Source of the DNA: Methyloversatilis sp.
Lineage (GTDB): Bacteria > Pseudomonadota > Gammaproteobacteria > Burkholderiales > Rhodocyclaceae
Assembly (NCBI GenBank): GCA_017984755.1
Contig: JAGNYW010000006.1
Coordinates: forward strand, 1-64,000
Direction: 5' to 3'
DNA length: 64,000 nucleotides
Positions 25,558 to 34,798 of this stretch are shown here, one piece after another. The translations under genes and the position numbers were made by a program. Below the pieces are notes generated by a model. That model saw only the letters and a program-made list of their open reading frames with translations. It had not been told where the DNA came from and searched no databases. Positions within the stretch are counted from its first letter, which is position 1. Each line of letters begins with the position of its first letter.

Positions 25558-26141
25558 AGTTCGATGCGACCGACGCTGCGAACGCTGCCGCGCCGGTCAG
25601 CCGTCACCACGACCGCTTCGCCCATGGCCAGATTGTCGCCGGTCAGCGCCAGTATGTTCACCTGGTGGGTGACCAGCGCCACCCTTCTACCGCTGCCCTG
25701 CGCAGCCAGCCATGCGCGCAGCGCATCCGTCTGGCGATCGCGCTCGTGACGTCCGTCGAAGAATGAGTTCAGCGCGTCCAGCACCCGGATCTCCTGTCCG
25801 GGAAACATCAGCGATGCGGTGTCACGGCAGCGGCACCAGCGGCTGCTGAATACCCCGTCGAACACCAGCCCGCGCTGCCGCAGGAATGCGCCCGCGCGGC
25901 TTGCGCGCGCGCGTCCGTCCGCCGACAGATTGCGTTGCGTGCTGCAGTCGTCGAGCCGGTAACCGTCCGGGTCTCCGATGCCGGGTTCGGTCGGCGCATG
26001 ACGCAGCAGCAGCGCGCAGTCACCGCGATTCAGGGTGTGCATGGCATCGTCTTCCTTCGCGTCGGAATCTGCGAGTACGGCTGCAGGCCACGCGAGCGAG
26101 GCGGCGACGGCCTGTGCGAAACGACGACGTTGCATGCGCAT
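25551..26141 (-). CDS. Exported histidine phosphatase (phosphoglycerate-mutase-like)
   Basis: 196-aa protein with a twin-arginine-like leader (MQRRRFAQAVAASLAWPAAV) and a histidine phosphatase domain. The catalytic segment is LLRHAPTEPG (RHA instead of RHG), followed by SADGRARASRAGAFL, FSSRWCRCRDTA and VTHQVNI, which provides the second catalytic histidine. It should act in the periplasm as a phosphomonoesterase, substrate unknown. The frame is open to 26822, but the ATG at 26141 has GGGAG just upstream and begins the signal. Tat export is likely from the RRRFA pattern but not proven. Confidence 0.82.
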   Translation of the reverse strand: MRMQRRRFAQAVAASLAWPAAVLADSDAKEDDAMHTLNRGDCALLLRHAPTEPGIGDPDGYRLDDCSTQRNLSADGRARASRAGAFLRQRGLVFDGVFSSRWCRCRDTASLMFPGQEIRVLDALNSFFDGRHERDRQTDALRAWLAAQGSGRRVALVTHQVNILALTGDNLAMGEAVVVTADRRGSVRSVGRIELQ

Positions 26142-26276
26142 CGGGCTCCCGGTTTGTGTCGCCGACCGCGACGGGTTATGGTCCTTCGACCGGTCCGGCG
26201 CCGCGGGTTCCATCCGCTGCACGCCACGTGCCCTTCCGGAACCACCAACCAACGCGTCACGCGGGGAGATCACAAC

Positions 26277-26849
26277 ATGAAACGATTGCTGGCGGCGGCA
26301 CTGTGCGGCCTGCTCAACGGTGCGATGGCCGCGAACGACACCGCGCCCGGCGCCGCGCTCACCGGTACGCGGTCCATCGTACTGGGCAATGCGGAGGGCG
26401 AGCGCGTGGCCATCGGGCAGGTAATCTTCACGCCCGAAGCCGGGGGCAAGTCGCGTTTCAAGGTGGTGCTCGATGCGAAGCTGGAAGAGTACTTTCTCGC
26501 CATGCGACCGTTCCGCTGCCTGACCGGAGCAAGGCAGCGGCTCTGCAATTTTCCGGTCGCAAGGGAAGAACCACTGGTGGACGAAGGTGATCTGCTGCCG
26601 CTCGAATACGCGCTGATGTTCATACGTACCGAACCGGCCGCGCTGCACATCAATCCGTTCAACGGCGTCTACTACCGGATGAAGGTGGTCGGCGGGCGCA
26701 TCGAAGGTGCGGCGCACGATGTCGACATGGAACCGTTCATCGTGCCGGACAGCGTTCCGGTCGAACGCCGCAGACGCCCGCTGAACGACGGCGACCTCAG
26801 CATCGGTGACGTGCGCACCCACTGGCTGCCGTCGATCACCATCGAATGA
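26277..26849 (+). CDS. Hypothetical secreted protein, 190 aa
   Basis: I do not recognise this family. The product starts with a clear signal peptide (MKRLLAAALCGLLNGAMA), then a mostly beta-strand body with SKFKVV-like strands, two cysteines (FRCLTGARQRLCNF) that could form a disulfide, and RYMKV/GVYYRM segments; it has no catalytic motif. The ATG at 26277 follows GGGGAG. It ends 6 bases before the mmsA stop on the other strand. It is divergent from the histidine phosphatase gene, and may be co-regulated with it. Confidence 0.7.
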   Translation: MKRLLAAALCGLLNGAMAANDTAPGAALTGTRSIVLGNAEGERVAIGQVIFTPEAGGKSRFKVVLDAKLEEYFLAMRPFRCLTGARQRLCNFPVAREEPLVDEGDLLPLEYALMFIRTEPAALHINPFNGVYYRMKVVGGRIEGAAHDVDMEPFIVPDSVPVERRRRPLNDGDLSIGDVRTHWLPSITIE

Positions 26850-26855
26850 GCGGCT

Positions 26856-28364
26856 TCACTGATTGACCGGCATGACGAATTCCGGTCCCTTCGATCCGCT
26901 GTCGGGCCAGCGCTGCATGATGCTCTTGTAGCGCGTGCAGAAGCGCACGCCTTCTTCGCCGTAGGCATGCAGGTCGCCGAACAGGCTCTGTTTCCAGCCG
27001 CCGAAGGAATGCCAGGCCATCGGCACGGGGATCGGCACGTTGATGCCCACCATGCCGGCTTCGATGCGCTGGCCGAACTCCTGCGCAGCCCGCCCGTCGC
27101 GCGTGTAGAGCGAAACGCCATTGCCGTATTCGTGGCTGTTGACCAGCGAAATCGCCTCCGCCAGATTCGCGGCGCGCACGACGCACAGCACCGGGCCGAA
27201 GATTTCTTCCTTCCAGATGCGCATTGCCGGGGTCACGCGGTCGAACAGCGTGGCGCCGAGGAAGAAGCCGTTCTCGCGCCCGGCCACCGTGTGGCGCCGA
27301 CCGTCCAGTACCAGTCGTGCGCCTTCCGCGATGCCGTTGTCGATCAGCGACACGATGCGTTCGCGATGGGCGGCCGTCACCACCGGTCCCATGTCTGCGC
27401 CCGCGGTTTCGCCGTCACCGATAGCGAGTTTCTGCGCGCGGACCGTGACCGCCTCGACCAGTGCGTCAGCGATGTCGCCGACCGCCACTGCAACCGAGAT
27501 CGCCATGCAGCGCTCGCCGGCCGAGCCGTATGCCGCGCCGATCAGCGCGTCGGCTGCCTGATCGATGTCGGCGTCGGGCATCACCACCATGTGGTTCTTC
27601 GCGCCGCCCAGCGCCTGTGCGCGCTTGCCGTGACGGGCGGCGGTTTCGTAGATGTGGCGGGCGATCGGCGTCGAGCCGACGAAACTCACGGCACGTACGT
27701 CCGGATGCACCAGCAGCGCATCGACCGCCTCGCGGTCGCCCTGCACGATGTTGAACACCCCGTCCGGCAGGCCGGCGTCGCGGAACAGTTCGGCGGTCAG
27801 CAGCGACGGCGACGGGTCGCGCTCCGACGGTTTCAGGATGAAGCTGTTGCCGCAGGCGATGGCGACCGGCGCCATCCACATCGGTACCATGAACGGAAAA
27901 TTGAACGGCGTGATGCCGGCCGTGACACCGAGCGGCATGCGCTGGCTCCAGTTGGCGATGCCGCCGCCGACGTGTTCCGAGTACTGCCCCTTGAGCAATT
28001 GCGGAATGCCGCACGCGAATTCGATCACCTCGAGCCCGCGCTGCACTTCGCCCTGCGCATCGGGCAGTGTCTTGCCGTGTTCGCGCGTGATCAGGCGCGC
28101 GATATCCGTGCTGTGGCGGGCCACCAGTTCCTGCATGCGGAACAGCACGCGTGCGCGCCGCTGCGGCGGCAATGCGCCCCAGGCTGGCTGGGCTGCCGCG
28201 GCGCTGGCAACTGCGACCGACACGTCATCTTCCGACGCGAGCAGCACGCGGCGTGCGACGTGGCCATGGGCGGGATCGAAGACGTCGGCCGTACGCACGC
28301 TGCGAAGCGTGTCGCGCGTGCCGTCGATCCAGTGGGGGAGGGGAGGGGCGTGGTCAGTGCTCAT
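26856..28364 (-). CDS. mmsA: CoA-acylating methylmalonate-semialdehyde dehydrogenase
   Basis: 502-aa aldehyde dehydrogenase that oxidises methylmalonate or malonate semialdehyde with NAD and CoA, giving propionyl- or acetyl-CoA in valine, beta-alanine and inositol breakdown. Family features: HWIDG at the start, [48 protein letters not shown] and the catalytic cysteine in [10 protein letters not shown]. The C-terminus has [14 protein letters not shown]. The ATG at 28364 begins the family N-terminus; the longer frame to 28463 is not used. No other valine-pathway gene (mmsB, ivd) is nearby. Confidence 0.92.
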   Translation of the reverse strand: MSTDHAPPLPHWIDGTRDTLRSVRTADVFDPAHGHVARRVLLASEDDVSVAVASAAAAQPAWGALPPQRRARVLFRMQELVARHSTDIARLITREHGKTLPDAQGEVQRGLEVIEFACGIPQLLKGQYSEHVGGGIANWSQRMPLGVTAGITPFNFPFMVPMWMAPVAIACGNSFILKPSERDPSPSLLTAELFRDAGLPDGVFNIVQGDREAVDALLVHPDVRAVSFVGSTPIARHIYETAARHGKRAQALGGAKNHMVVMPDADIDQAADALIGAAYGSAGERCMAISVAVAVGDIADALVEAVTVRAQKLAIGDGETAGADMGPVVTAAHRERIVSLIDNGIAEGARLVLDGRRHTVAGRENGFFLGATLFDRVTPAMRIWKEEIFGPVLCVVRAANLAEAISLVNSHEYGNGVSLYTRDGRAAQEFGQRIEAGMVGINVPIPVPMAWHSFGGWKQSLFGDLHAYGEEGVRFCTRYKSIMQRWPDSGSKGPEFVMPVNQ

Positions 28365-28450
28365 GAGGGGTCCGTTGCAGGCAGTTCGAGTGCCAATTAT
28401 GCGCCGGACTCGCGGTACCTGCGCAAGCCCTGCAGCTCGAGCAGGCCAGG

Positions 28451-28774
28451 TCAGTCGAACCACTCCTTGCGCACCGAACGCACTGACCCGTCACGGGCAT
28501 TGATGTCGACTTCCCACTCGTTGCCTTCGCCGTCGATGATTTCGAATTCGTAGTCGTATGCCTTGCCCATGAAGCGGCGCTCCAGATCGGAATCGACGAC
28601 GGTGCCCGGCTTGGCAGCCAGCGCCTTCGCCTGGGCGTCTTCCAGCGTGATCAGTTTCGCCGCGCTTGCGATCGCGCGCATCTTGACCAGGTCATCGCCG
28701 TCGGCGAAAGCGGGCACTGCGGTCAGCGCCGCGAGTGCGGCGATCAGGCTGCAGCGGGTGAAGGGTTTCGTCAT
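28451..28774 (-). CDS. PepSY-domain periplasmic protein
   Basis: 107-aa protein with signal peptide ([24 protein letters not shown]) and one PepSY domain: [16 protein letters not shown], then [24 protein letters not shown]. PepSY domains often inhibit proteases or sense signals at the membrane. The gene's start overlaps the stop of the histidine kinase by 4 nt (ATGA), and a second PepSY protein lies at the other end of the two-component pair, so this is the last gene of that operon. Confidence 0.9.
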   Translation of the reverse strand: MTKPFTRCSLIAALAALTAVPAFADGDDLVKMRAIASAAKLITLEDAQAKALAAKPGTVVDSDLERRFMGKAYDYEFEIIDGEGNEWEVDINARDGSVRSVRKEWFD

Positions 28775-30165
28775 GTCGGGCTCCTCGGTTGTTCGGGGCG
28801 TGCAGCCCCGAGGTTTGCCGGCAGATGCACGGTGACGCGCAGTCCGCCCAGCGCGGTCGAATGACCGAATTCAATTGCGCCGCCATAGCTTTCGACGAGG
28901 TCATGCACGATGGACAGGCCCAGACCGTGACCGGCGCGCGACTCGTCTGCCCGGAATCCGCGTTCGACCAGCGCCTCGAGCTGATCGCCCGACGCGCCCG
29001 GACCGTCGTCCTCGACTTCGATGAGGATGTCCGACGTGCGGGTGATCGAGACGCTGACAACGCCGGCGCACCAGGCGCAGGCGTTGTCGAGCAGATTGCC
29101 CAGCAGCTCGAGCAGATCCTCCGGATCCATCGCCAGCGCGAGCGGCGGATCGACCCTGATGCGGATGTCCGGCTGCTTGTCGGCGTGGAGAATGCCCAGC
29201 GTGCGCCGCAGCTGATCGAGCGCGGTACCCGTGTCGCTGCGCTGGGCGGGATGCGTGCCGCCCATCAGTCGGGCACGTCGCAGCTCGCGCTCGATCGCGT
29301 GGCGCATGAGTTCGTTGCTGTCGATCAGCCGTTGCCGAAGTTCCGGGTGCGCGGCCAGTTCGGGCGACTCGGTCGCCTGCATGAGCACCGCAAGCCGGGT
29401 CTTCAGCGCATGTGCAAGGTTGCCGAGCGCGTGCCGTGAGCGCTGCGAGCGGCCGAGCAGGATGGCCAGCAGATTATTGAGCTGGCTGACCAGCGGCGCG
29501 ATCTCGTCGGGCAGGGCGAGGTCGAGCGTCGTGCGTTCGCCGCGTTCCAGTTCGCGCAGTTGTCCGCGCAGTGCATCGACCGGCCTGAGCGTGCGGCGCA
29601 CCACCCAGCGCTGCACGGCCAGCACGAGCAGCATCACGCCGACGGTGAGTGCGCCGTACAGCAGATGCCACCGATGCAGCCCGTCATTCAGCTGCGCCAG
29701 GTCTTCGGCGACAGTGATTTGCACCGGCAGCGACCGTTTCACATAGGACGCGGACAGTGTCCAGAGCGTCTGACCCTGCGGCCCGAGGGCGGCAATCCCG
29801 GGGGGCTTCACGCCTTCCGCCTGCAGCGCCGACCCGGGCAGCGTGAGTTCGGCGTCCCACAGCGAGCGCGACGTGATGACGCGCACCCCGGCGTCGGCGT
29901 TGCCGATTTCGATTCGATAGTAATGACCCGAAAATGGCCGCTGATACTCGCCACCCATGCGCTCGGCGTCGAGTTCGAGCTGTCCGGCGGCATCGGGCTG
30001 CAATGCGGCCAGCAGGTTTTCTGCGTCGCGCTCGAGCCGTTGCGACAGCTGGTCCTTGAGCAGCCGCTCGATTGCTATGCCGGCGAGCAGCCATTGCAGG
30101 CTGGCCAGCAGCACGAAGCTGATCGCCAGGCCGGCCGCCAGACGGGTGTGCAGCGAGCGAGTCAT
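28771..30165 (-). CDS. Two-component sensor histidine kinase (PhoQ/QseC type)
   Basis: 464-aa membrane kinase. TM1 about 10-32 and TM2 about 168-188 flank a periplasmic sensor domain (about 33-165); HAMP and dimerisation follow, with the phosphoacceptor His252 in NLAHALKTRLAVL. The N-box (GNLLDNACAW), G1 (VEDDGPG) and G2 (GHGLGLSIV) are all present. The ATG at 30165 overlaps the response-regulator stop in ATGA. With a PepSY protein on each side it resembles the PhoP/PhoQ-like systems controlling envelope modification; the signal is unknown. Confidence 0.92.
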   Translation of the reverse strand: MTRSLHTRLAAGLAISFVLLASLQWLLAGIAIERLLKDQLSQRLERDAENLLAALQPDAAGQLELDAERMGGEYQRPFSGHYYRIEIGNADAGVRVITSRSLWDAELTLPGSALQAEGVKPPGIAALGPQGQTLWTLSASYVKRSLPVQITVAEDLAQLNDGLHRWHLLYGALTVGVMLLVLAVQRWVVRRTLRPVDALRGQLRELERGERTTLDLALPDEIAPLVSQLNNLLAILLGRSQRSRHALGNLAHALKTRLAVLMQATESPELAAHPELRQRLIDSNELMRHAIERELRRARLMGGTHPAQRSDTGTALDQLRRTLGILHADKQPDIRIRVDPPLALAMDPEDLLELLGNLLDNACAWCAGVVSVSITRTSDILIEVEDDGPGASGDQLEALVERGFRADESRAGHGLGLSIVHDLVESYGGAIEFGHSTALGGLRVTVHLPANLGAARPEQPRSPT

Positions 30166-30839
30166 GGTGCGGACGGCGCGTCGAACACGTAGCCCTGGCC
30201 GCGACGCGTCTGTATCCAGTCGCGCCCGATCTTGCGCCGCAGCCGCGTGACGTGGGCCTCGATCACGTTGCTGTCGTGTTCGGTCGCGTGGTCGTACAGG
30301 TGTTCGCTGAGTCGCTGCTGCGACAGTACCCGGCCGGGGTTCAGCATGAAGCAGCGCAGCAGACGGAACTCGATGCCGCTCAGTTCGAGCGCTTCGCCGC
30401 CGTCCAGCGTCACGCTCTGCGTGCCTTCGTCGAGTTTCAGTCCGCCGTGAGCCAGCGGTCCGGGTGCACGCTCGATCACGGCACTGCGCTTGAGCACGGC
30501 GGCCAGGCGGGCCAGCAGTTCTTCGGTATGGAAGGGCTTGGTCACATAGTCGTCGGCGCCGGCATTCAGAACGGTGACTTTTTCCTGCCAGGTGTCGCGT
30601 GCCGTCAGCACCACCACCGGCATCGTGCGATGCGCGGCGCGCCAGTGCTGCAGCACCTCGAGGCCGCTGCGTCGCGGGAGACCGAGGTCGAGCAGCACCA
30701 GATCGTAGTCGAGCGACTCCGCGCACAACTGGGCGAAGATGCCGTCGGTCGCAAGGTCCACGGCATAGCCGGCACGCTCCAGCACGGGCTTCAAGCCGTT
30801 AATCAGGGCCTCGTCGTCTTCGGCCAGCAGCAGGCGCAT
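30162..30839 (-). CDS. OmpR/PhoB-family response regulator
   Basis: 225-aa regulator: receiver domain with phosphoacceptor Asp51 (LVLLDLGLP), acidic pocket Asp8/Asp9, and Lys in VTKPF near 100; then a winged-helix DNA-binding domain (about 130-220) ending VIEAHVTRLRRKIGRDWIQTRRGQGYVF. Partner of the kinase whose start codon overlaps its stop. A direct repeat upstream of the operon (31214-31230) fits its likely binding site. The PepSY gene upstream ends one base before its ATG. Confidence 0.95.
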   Translation of the reverse strand: MRLLLAEDDEALINGLKPVLERAGYAVDLATDGIFAQLCAESLDYDLVLLDLGLPRRSGLEVLQHWRAAHRTMPVVVLTARDTWQEKVTVLNAGADDYVTKPFHTEELLARLAAVLKRSAVIERAPGPLAHGGLKLDEGTQSVTLDGGEALELSGIEFRLLRCFMLNPGRVLSQQRLSEHLYDHATEHDSNVIEAHVTRLRRKIGRDWIQTRRGQGYVFDAPSAP

Positions 30840-30840
30840 G

Positions 30841-31191
30841 TCAGTCGTCCTGTTCGATCTTCAGGAGGTCGCCGTTGCGGGCATCGAGCTTCAGTTCCCA
30901 CACCCGGCCCTGATCGTCCAGCAGTTCCACTTCATAGACCCAGGTCGCGGGTCCGGACTCGAAATCAAGATCGATGTCGATCAGCCTGCCCGGCTGTATC
31001 CGCCTCGCCGCCTCGGCAATCCTTTCAAGCGAAAGTATCTGGCCGCTCGTGCTGAGTGCGCGTGCCATCACGTGGTCGCCCGCCTTGTCGCCATCGGCGT
31101 GACTGTCGGATACATAGACCACGCCCCCGACCGCGAGGAGCAGGGTCAGGACGGGAATCGCAGCGATCAGCATCAGGCGTCGGATATTCAT
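30841..31191 (-). CDS. PepSY-domain protein, first gene of the two-component operon
   Basis: 116-aa protein with one N-terminal membrane segment or signal (MNIRRLMLIAAIPVLTLLLA) and one PepSY domain: LERIAEAARRIQPGRL, TWVYEVELLDDQGRVWELKLD, then ARNGDLLKIEQDD. It is distinct in sequence from the second PepSY at the operon end. Stop codon and the regulator's ATG are one base apart. It probably helps sense or dampen the kinase (inference). The frame extends far upstream inside the clsB gene, but that is shadow. Confidence 0.85.
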   Translation of the reverse strand: MNIRRLMLIAAIPVLTLLLAVGGVVYVSDSHADGDKAGDHVMARALSTSGQILSLERIAEAARRIQPGRLIDIDLDFESGPATWVYEVELLDDQGRVWELKLDARNGDLLKIEQDD

Positions 31192-31213
31192 GCGCCAAGT
31201 ATGGAAGGCGAAG

Positions 31214-31230
31214 CTGAAACCAGCCTGAAA
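31214..31230 (-). promoter_or_regulatory. PhoP-box-like direct repeat before the PepSY operon
   Basis: On the minus strand TTTCAG-GCTGG-TTTCAG: two identical 6-mers 11 bases apart, the spacing at which OmpR-family regulators bind. A weak -10 (CATACT) follows 10 bases after the second repeat, near the class II position. It lies in the 50-base gap between clsB and the PepSY gene. Confidence 0.65.
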
Positions 31231-31241
31231 GCGGACCGGGG

Positions 31242-32435
31242 TTATGCCCCGCGCCGCGCCTGCTTCGGCCTGCGCCGGCGCAGGCTCGATTTTTCGCCAG
31301 CCAGTCCGATCATGGTGCGCACCAGGCCGTAAGCGAGCCAGCGCAGCACACGTTCGAGAATCGGGCGTTCGCGCCACTGGCGATGACGCAGTTCGTGACC
31401 GCCGTGGCGCGCGGCGGCGTGCAGCTTCTGTCGCAGTTCTTCGGCGAAGCCGGCATCGCGTACCAGTACATTGGCTTCCCGCGCCAGCATCAGGCTGAAC
31501 GGGTCGATGTTGCTCGACCCCACGGTTGCCCAGTCGGCGTCGATGACGGCTGCCTTGGCATGCAGGAAGCCGCGTCGGTACTCGACGATGCGCACACCCT
31601 GCGACAGCAGCGAGCCGTAAAGCGCCTGCGACGCGTAGTGCAGCAGCATGTACTCGACGCGCCCCTGCAGGATGAGCGTCACGCTGACGCCACGGGCGGC
31701 AGCCAGCGTGAGTGCCTGACGAAAGCGGCGCCCCGGCAGGAAGTAGGCGTTGGCGATGATGATGTCGCTGCACGCGCTGTCGATGGCCTGCAGGTAGGCA
31801 TCCTCGATGTCGTGGCGGTGGCGCACGTTGTCGCGCACCAGCAGTGCAGCGCGGATCTGGCCGGCCTGGCGGCTGGCGTATTCGCGCAGCCGCGGAATGC
31901 GTGGCCGGAACTGCAGTGTCGCCCAGGCTACGCGCTCCCACAGTTGCTGGCACTCGGCGTGCATGCGCGCAACCAGCGGTCCGCGCACGCTCACCGCGAA
32001 GTCGTAGCGCGGTGGGGTATGCCCGGGCGTATGCATGTCGTCGATGATGTTGATGCCGCCGGCAAAGCCGATCTGTGCATCGATCACCGCCAGCTTGCGA
32101 TGCATGCGGCGAAGCCGGTTGCGGCGCAGGCTGAGGCGCCCGACTTCCGGCCGGAATATCAGCGTATGTGCGCCCGCTTCTTCCAGCCCCGGCTGGTGCG
32201 TCGCTTCGAAATCGCGGGCACCGAAGCCGTCGACCAGCACGCGTACGCGCACACCTCGGCGGGCTGCACGCGCCAGCGCGGCGGCGATGCGATGTCCGAT
32301 CACGTCGTCGGCAAAAATGTAGGTTTCGAGAAAGACTTCCTGATGCGCGCGCTCGATCGCATCTTCCAGCGCCGGAAAGTATTCCTCTCCGCACATCAGA
32401 AGCTTGATGTCATTTCCCGCAAGCAGGATGCTCAC
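31242..32435 (-). CDS. clsB: Cardiolipin synthase B / phospholipase D
   Basis: 397-aa enzyme of the phospholipase D superfamily that makes cardiolipin at the inner membrane. Two HKD motifs are intact: MHRKLAVIDAQIGFAGG and LHAKAAVIDADWATVGSSN. The N-terminus has ILLAGNDIKLLMCGEEYF and EVFLETYIFADD, as in ClsB (YbhO, 413 aa). I use the GTG at 32435, which overlaps the upstream nuclease stop in GTGA; the longer open frame is shadow. The adjacent EEP nuclease gene matches the E. coli ybhP-ybhO order. Confidence 0.9.
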   Translation of the reverse strand: MSILLAGNDIKLLMCGEEYFPALEDAIERAHQEVFLETYIFADDVIGHRIAAALARAARRGVRVRVLVDGFGARDFEATHQPGLEEAGAHTLIFRPEVGRLSLRRNRLRRMHRKLAVIDAQIGFAGGINIIDDMHTPGHTPPRYDFAVSVRGPLVARMHAECQQLWERVAWATLQFRPRIPRLREYASRQAGQIRAALLVRDNVRHRHDIEDAYLQAIDSACSDIIIANAYFLPGRRFRQALTLAAARGVSVTLILQGRVEYMLLHYASQALYGSLLSQGVRIVEYRRGFLHAKAAVIDADWATVGSSNIDPFSLMLAREANVLVRDAGFAEELRQKLHAAARHGGHELRHRQWRERPILERVLRWLAYGLVRTMIGLAGEKSSLRRRRPKQARRGA

Positions 32436-33184
32436 TTCGATCGCAGCGCCAGTCGGGCGGTCAGCGCGGCGTGGTCGGACATGCGCGACCAGGGCGGACC
32501 GGAGTGCAGTTTGACCTCGCCGACATCCAGGCCGCGTACGTAGATGCGGTCCAGCCGAAGCAGCGGAAAGGCCGCCGGATAACTGCGTGCGGGGCGACCG
32601 TGAAACACGCTGTGTGCCTCCTGCAGGCCGAGTGCATCGGCCCACTGGTCTTCCGCACGGTTGTGCCAGTCGTTGAAGTCACCCGCCACGATGAGGGCAT
32701 CGCCGGCGGGTATGTTCGACGCGATGTGTTTGGCCAGCATCGAATACTGCTGTTCGCGACCGCGTGCCGTCAGGCCGAGGTGGACGCACAGCGCATGCAC
32801 CCGGTGTCCCGCGACCGGCTCGATCAGGCAATGCAGCAGACCACGCTGTTCGAAGCGGTGCGCGGACATGTCGACGTTGCCGGTCTGTGCTATCGGATGG
32901 CGCGACAGGATGGCGTTGCCGTGGTGGCCGTGGTCGTACACCGCGTTGCGACCATAGGCGGTGGCCGGCCACATCTGGTCGGCGAGAAATTCGTATTGCG
33001 GCTCGGTCGGCCAGTCGGCATGGCGCAGCGCGTGACCGTGGTGCTGGCCCTGCACTTCCTGCAGGAACACCAGGTCGGCCGACAGGTAGCGCAGGCGTTC
33101 GCGCAGCTCGTGAATCACCATGCGGCGATTGAACTGCGAGAAGCCCTTGTGGATGTTCCACGTGCAGATGCGCAGATCGTTCAT
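32432..33184 (-). CDS. Endonuclease/exonuclease/phosphatase family protein (YbhP-like)
   Basis: 250-aa EEP fold hydrolase. Motifs: RICTWNIHKG near the start, DLVFLQEVQG (metal-binding Glu), LIVAGDFNDWHNRAED and SDHAALTARL at the end. E. coli YbhP sits next to clsB (ybhO), as here; the substrate is unknown but may be a phospholipid or DNA. Its ATG overlaps the stop of the upstream membrane-protein gene in ATGA, and its own stop overlaps the clsB start, so the genes are translationally linked. Confidence 0.88.
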   Translation of the reverse strand: MNDLRICTWNIHKGFSQFNRRMVIHELRERLRYLSADLVFLQEVQGQHHGHALRHADWPTEPQYEFLADQMWPATAYGRNAVYDHGHHGNAILSRHPIAQTGNVDMSAHRFEQRGLLHCLIEPVAGHRVHALCVHLGLTARGREQQYSMLAKHIASNIPAGDALIVAGDFNDWHNRAEDQWADALGLQEAHSVFHGRPARSYPAAFPLLRLDRIYVRGLDVGEVKLHSGPPWSRMSDHAALTARLALRSK

Positions 33185-33672
33185 TGCCCCGACCCGAGCG
33201 GATGGCCGCGCTCGTCTTCGGCGAGCTTCAGCATGTGGCGGGCGAAAGCCGGATCCTCGCCGCGCAGCAGCGTCATCAGCTGGCTGTGGAAGGCGTCGCA
33301 GGCGAGCCATTCGCGCATGTAGTCGTCCCAGGATGCCCAGCGCCGTGCCGCCAGCCCGTCCGGCTCGTCGGTCCAGGCAACGAGGTAGGCACGTTCGAAA
33401 AGGGAGATCAGCATCTGATGGATGATGTTCATGCGCCGCTGCTGTTCGTCGCTCAGATCGAGCGTCGCACCGCGCTCGCGCAGCGGCAGGTCGGGGTTGG
33501 CCAGCACGATCTTCAGGAAGTCGACGTAGGCGTCGGACAGCATCTGATACGCCTCCTCGTCCTCATTGTCGCGCTCGCGCCGCTGCTGATAGATGAAGGT
33601 GGCGACAGCCAGAGGCAGGCCCAACGTGGTCACCACGTAGCTGGCAAGTTCCCACGCCTGCATTCCGTTCAT
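33181..33672 (-). CDS. Hypothetical membrane-anchored protein, 163 aa
   Basis: I do not recognise a named family. One N-terminal membrane segment (about 7-25, ASYVVTTLGLPLAVATFIYQ) is followed by a mostly helical cytoplasmic domain with RRERDNEDEEAYQML, ending in several charged helices. No catalytic motif. The frame reaches 33783, but the ATG at 33672 starts just before the membrane segment. It sits 13 bases after nadA and overlaps the EEP nuclease start by 4 nt, so it belongs to the nadA-clsB run. Confidence 0.75.
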   Translation of the reverse strand: MNGMQAWELASYVVTTLGLPLAVATFIYQQRRERDNEDEEAYQMLSDAYVDFLKIVLANPDLPLRERGATLDLSDEQQRRMNIIHQMLISLFERAYLVAWTDEPDGLAARRWASWDDYMREWLACDAFHSQLMTLLRGEDPAFARHMLKLAEDERGHPLGSGQ

Positions 33673-33685
33673 GTGCGGTGCGGCG

Positions 33686-34795
33686 TCAGGGTGACGCTTC
33701 CAGCATCCGGTCGAGCGCGAGCTTTGCCGGAACGGCCTCGTGTGCCGGTACGCTGATGCGGTTGACGATGTTGCCCTCGGCAAGATTCTCCAGGCACCAG
33801 GCCAGATGCTGCGGGTCGATGCGCTGCATGGTCGAGCACATGCACACCGTGGGCGCCATGAACTGCACTGTCTTGCCTTCGTGCTTCACTTCTTCCGCGA
33901 GGCGATTGACGAGGTTCAGTTCGGTACCCACGAGCCACTTCGTGCCCGGGGCTCCGGCCTTGACCGTCTTCAGGATGTATTCGGTCGAGCCGACGTAATC
34001 GGACTGGCGGCACACCTCGAGTGCACTTTCCGGGTGCGAAATGACCAGACCGTCCGGGTGCTGGTTGCGCCAGCGCACGATGTGCGCCGGCTGGAACATC
34101 TGGTGTACCGAACAGTGCCCCTTCCACAGCAGGATCTTCGCCCGCGCCACCTGTTCGCGCGTCAGGCCGCCGTTTTCAAGGTCCGGATCCCACACCACCA
34201 TGTCGTCGAGCGGGATGCCCATCTTGTAGCCGGTCCACCGGCCGAGGTGCTGGTCCGGGAAGAACAGGACCTTTTCGCGCCGCGCCAGCGACCATTCGAG
34301 GATGTTCGCCGCATTGGAAGACGTGCACACGATGCCGCCATGTTCGCCGCAGAAGGCCTTCAGGTCTGCTGCGGAGTTGATGTAGGTGACCGGCGTGATC
34401 AGTGCATCCGGGTCGCCGGTCATGTTGCGCAGTTCGCGCCAGCAGCGCTCCACCTTGGCCAGGCTGGCCATGTCGGCCATCGAGCATCCGGCAGCGAGGT
34501 CGGGCAGGATGGCGATCTGTTCCGGGCGCGACATGATGTCCGCCACCTCGGCCATGAAGTGCACGCCGCAGAACACGATGTATTCGGCGTCGGTTTCGCA
34601 GGCCAGCCGCGCCAGCTTGAGCGAGTCACCGGTCAGGTCGGCGTGGCGGTAAACATCGGCACGTTGATAGTGGTGCCCGAGGATGACCGCGCGCTCGCCC
34701 AGCTTCGCCCGGGCGGCCAGAATTCGCGACTGGGCCTGTTCATCGGCCAGTGCGTTGAAGCGGTCGAAGCTGATGTTCGCGACTTGCATGTTCAT
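33686..34795 (-). CDS. nadA: Quinolinate synthase NadA
   Basis: 369-aa [4Fe-4S] enzyme joining iminoaspartate with dihydroxyacetone phosphate to make quinolinate for NAD. All three cluster cysteines expected for the E. coli type are in place: FCGVHFMAE, GHCSVHQ and CMCSTM. Other marks are ILGHHYQRADV near the N-terminus and TSSNAANI. The ATG at 34795 is 3 bases after the rhodanese stop. nadB and nadC are not in the window. The context (rhodanese, an Fe-S enzyme) is consistent with sulfur handling but I would not make more of it. Confidence 0.96.
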   Translation of the reverse strand: MNMQVANISFDRFNALADEQAQSRILAARAKLGERAVILGHHYQRADVYRHADLTGDSLKLARLACETDAEYIVFCGVHFMAEVADIMSRPEQIAILPDLAAGCSMADMASLAKVERCWRELRNMTGDPDALITPVTYINSAADLKAFCGEHGGIVCTSSNAANILEWSLARREKVLFFPDQHLGRWTGYKMGIPLDDMVVWDPDLENGGLTREQVARAKILLWKGHCSVHQMFQPAHIVRWRNQHPDGLVISHPESALEVCRQSDYVGSTEYILKTVKAGAPGTKWLVGTELNLVNRLAEEVKHEGKTVQFMAPTVCMCSTMQRIDPQHLAWCLENLAEGNIVNRISVPAHEAVPAKLALDRMLEASP

Positions 34796-34798
34796 CCT

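Noticed and set aside
26967-28553. 528-aa frame antisense to mmsA
   Set aside because: Overlies the catalytic region of mmsA; no homologous features.
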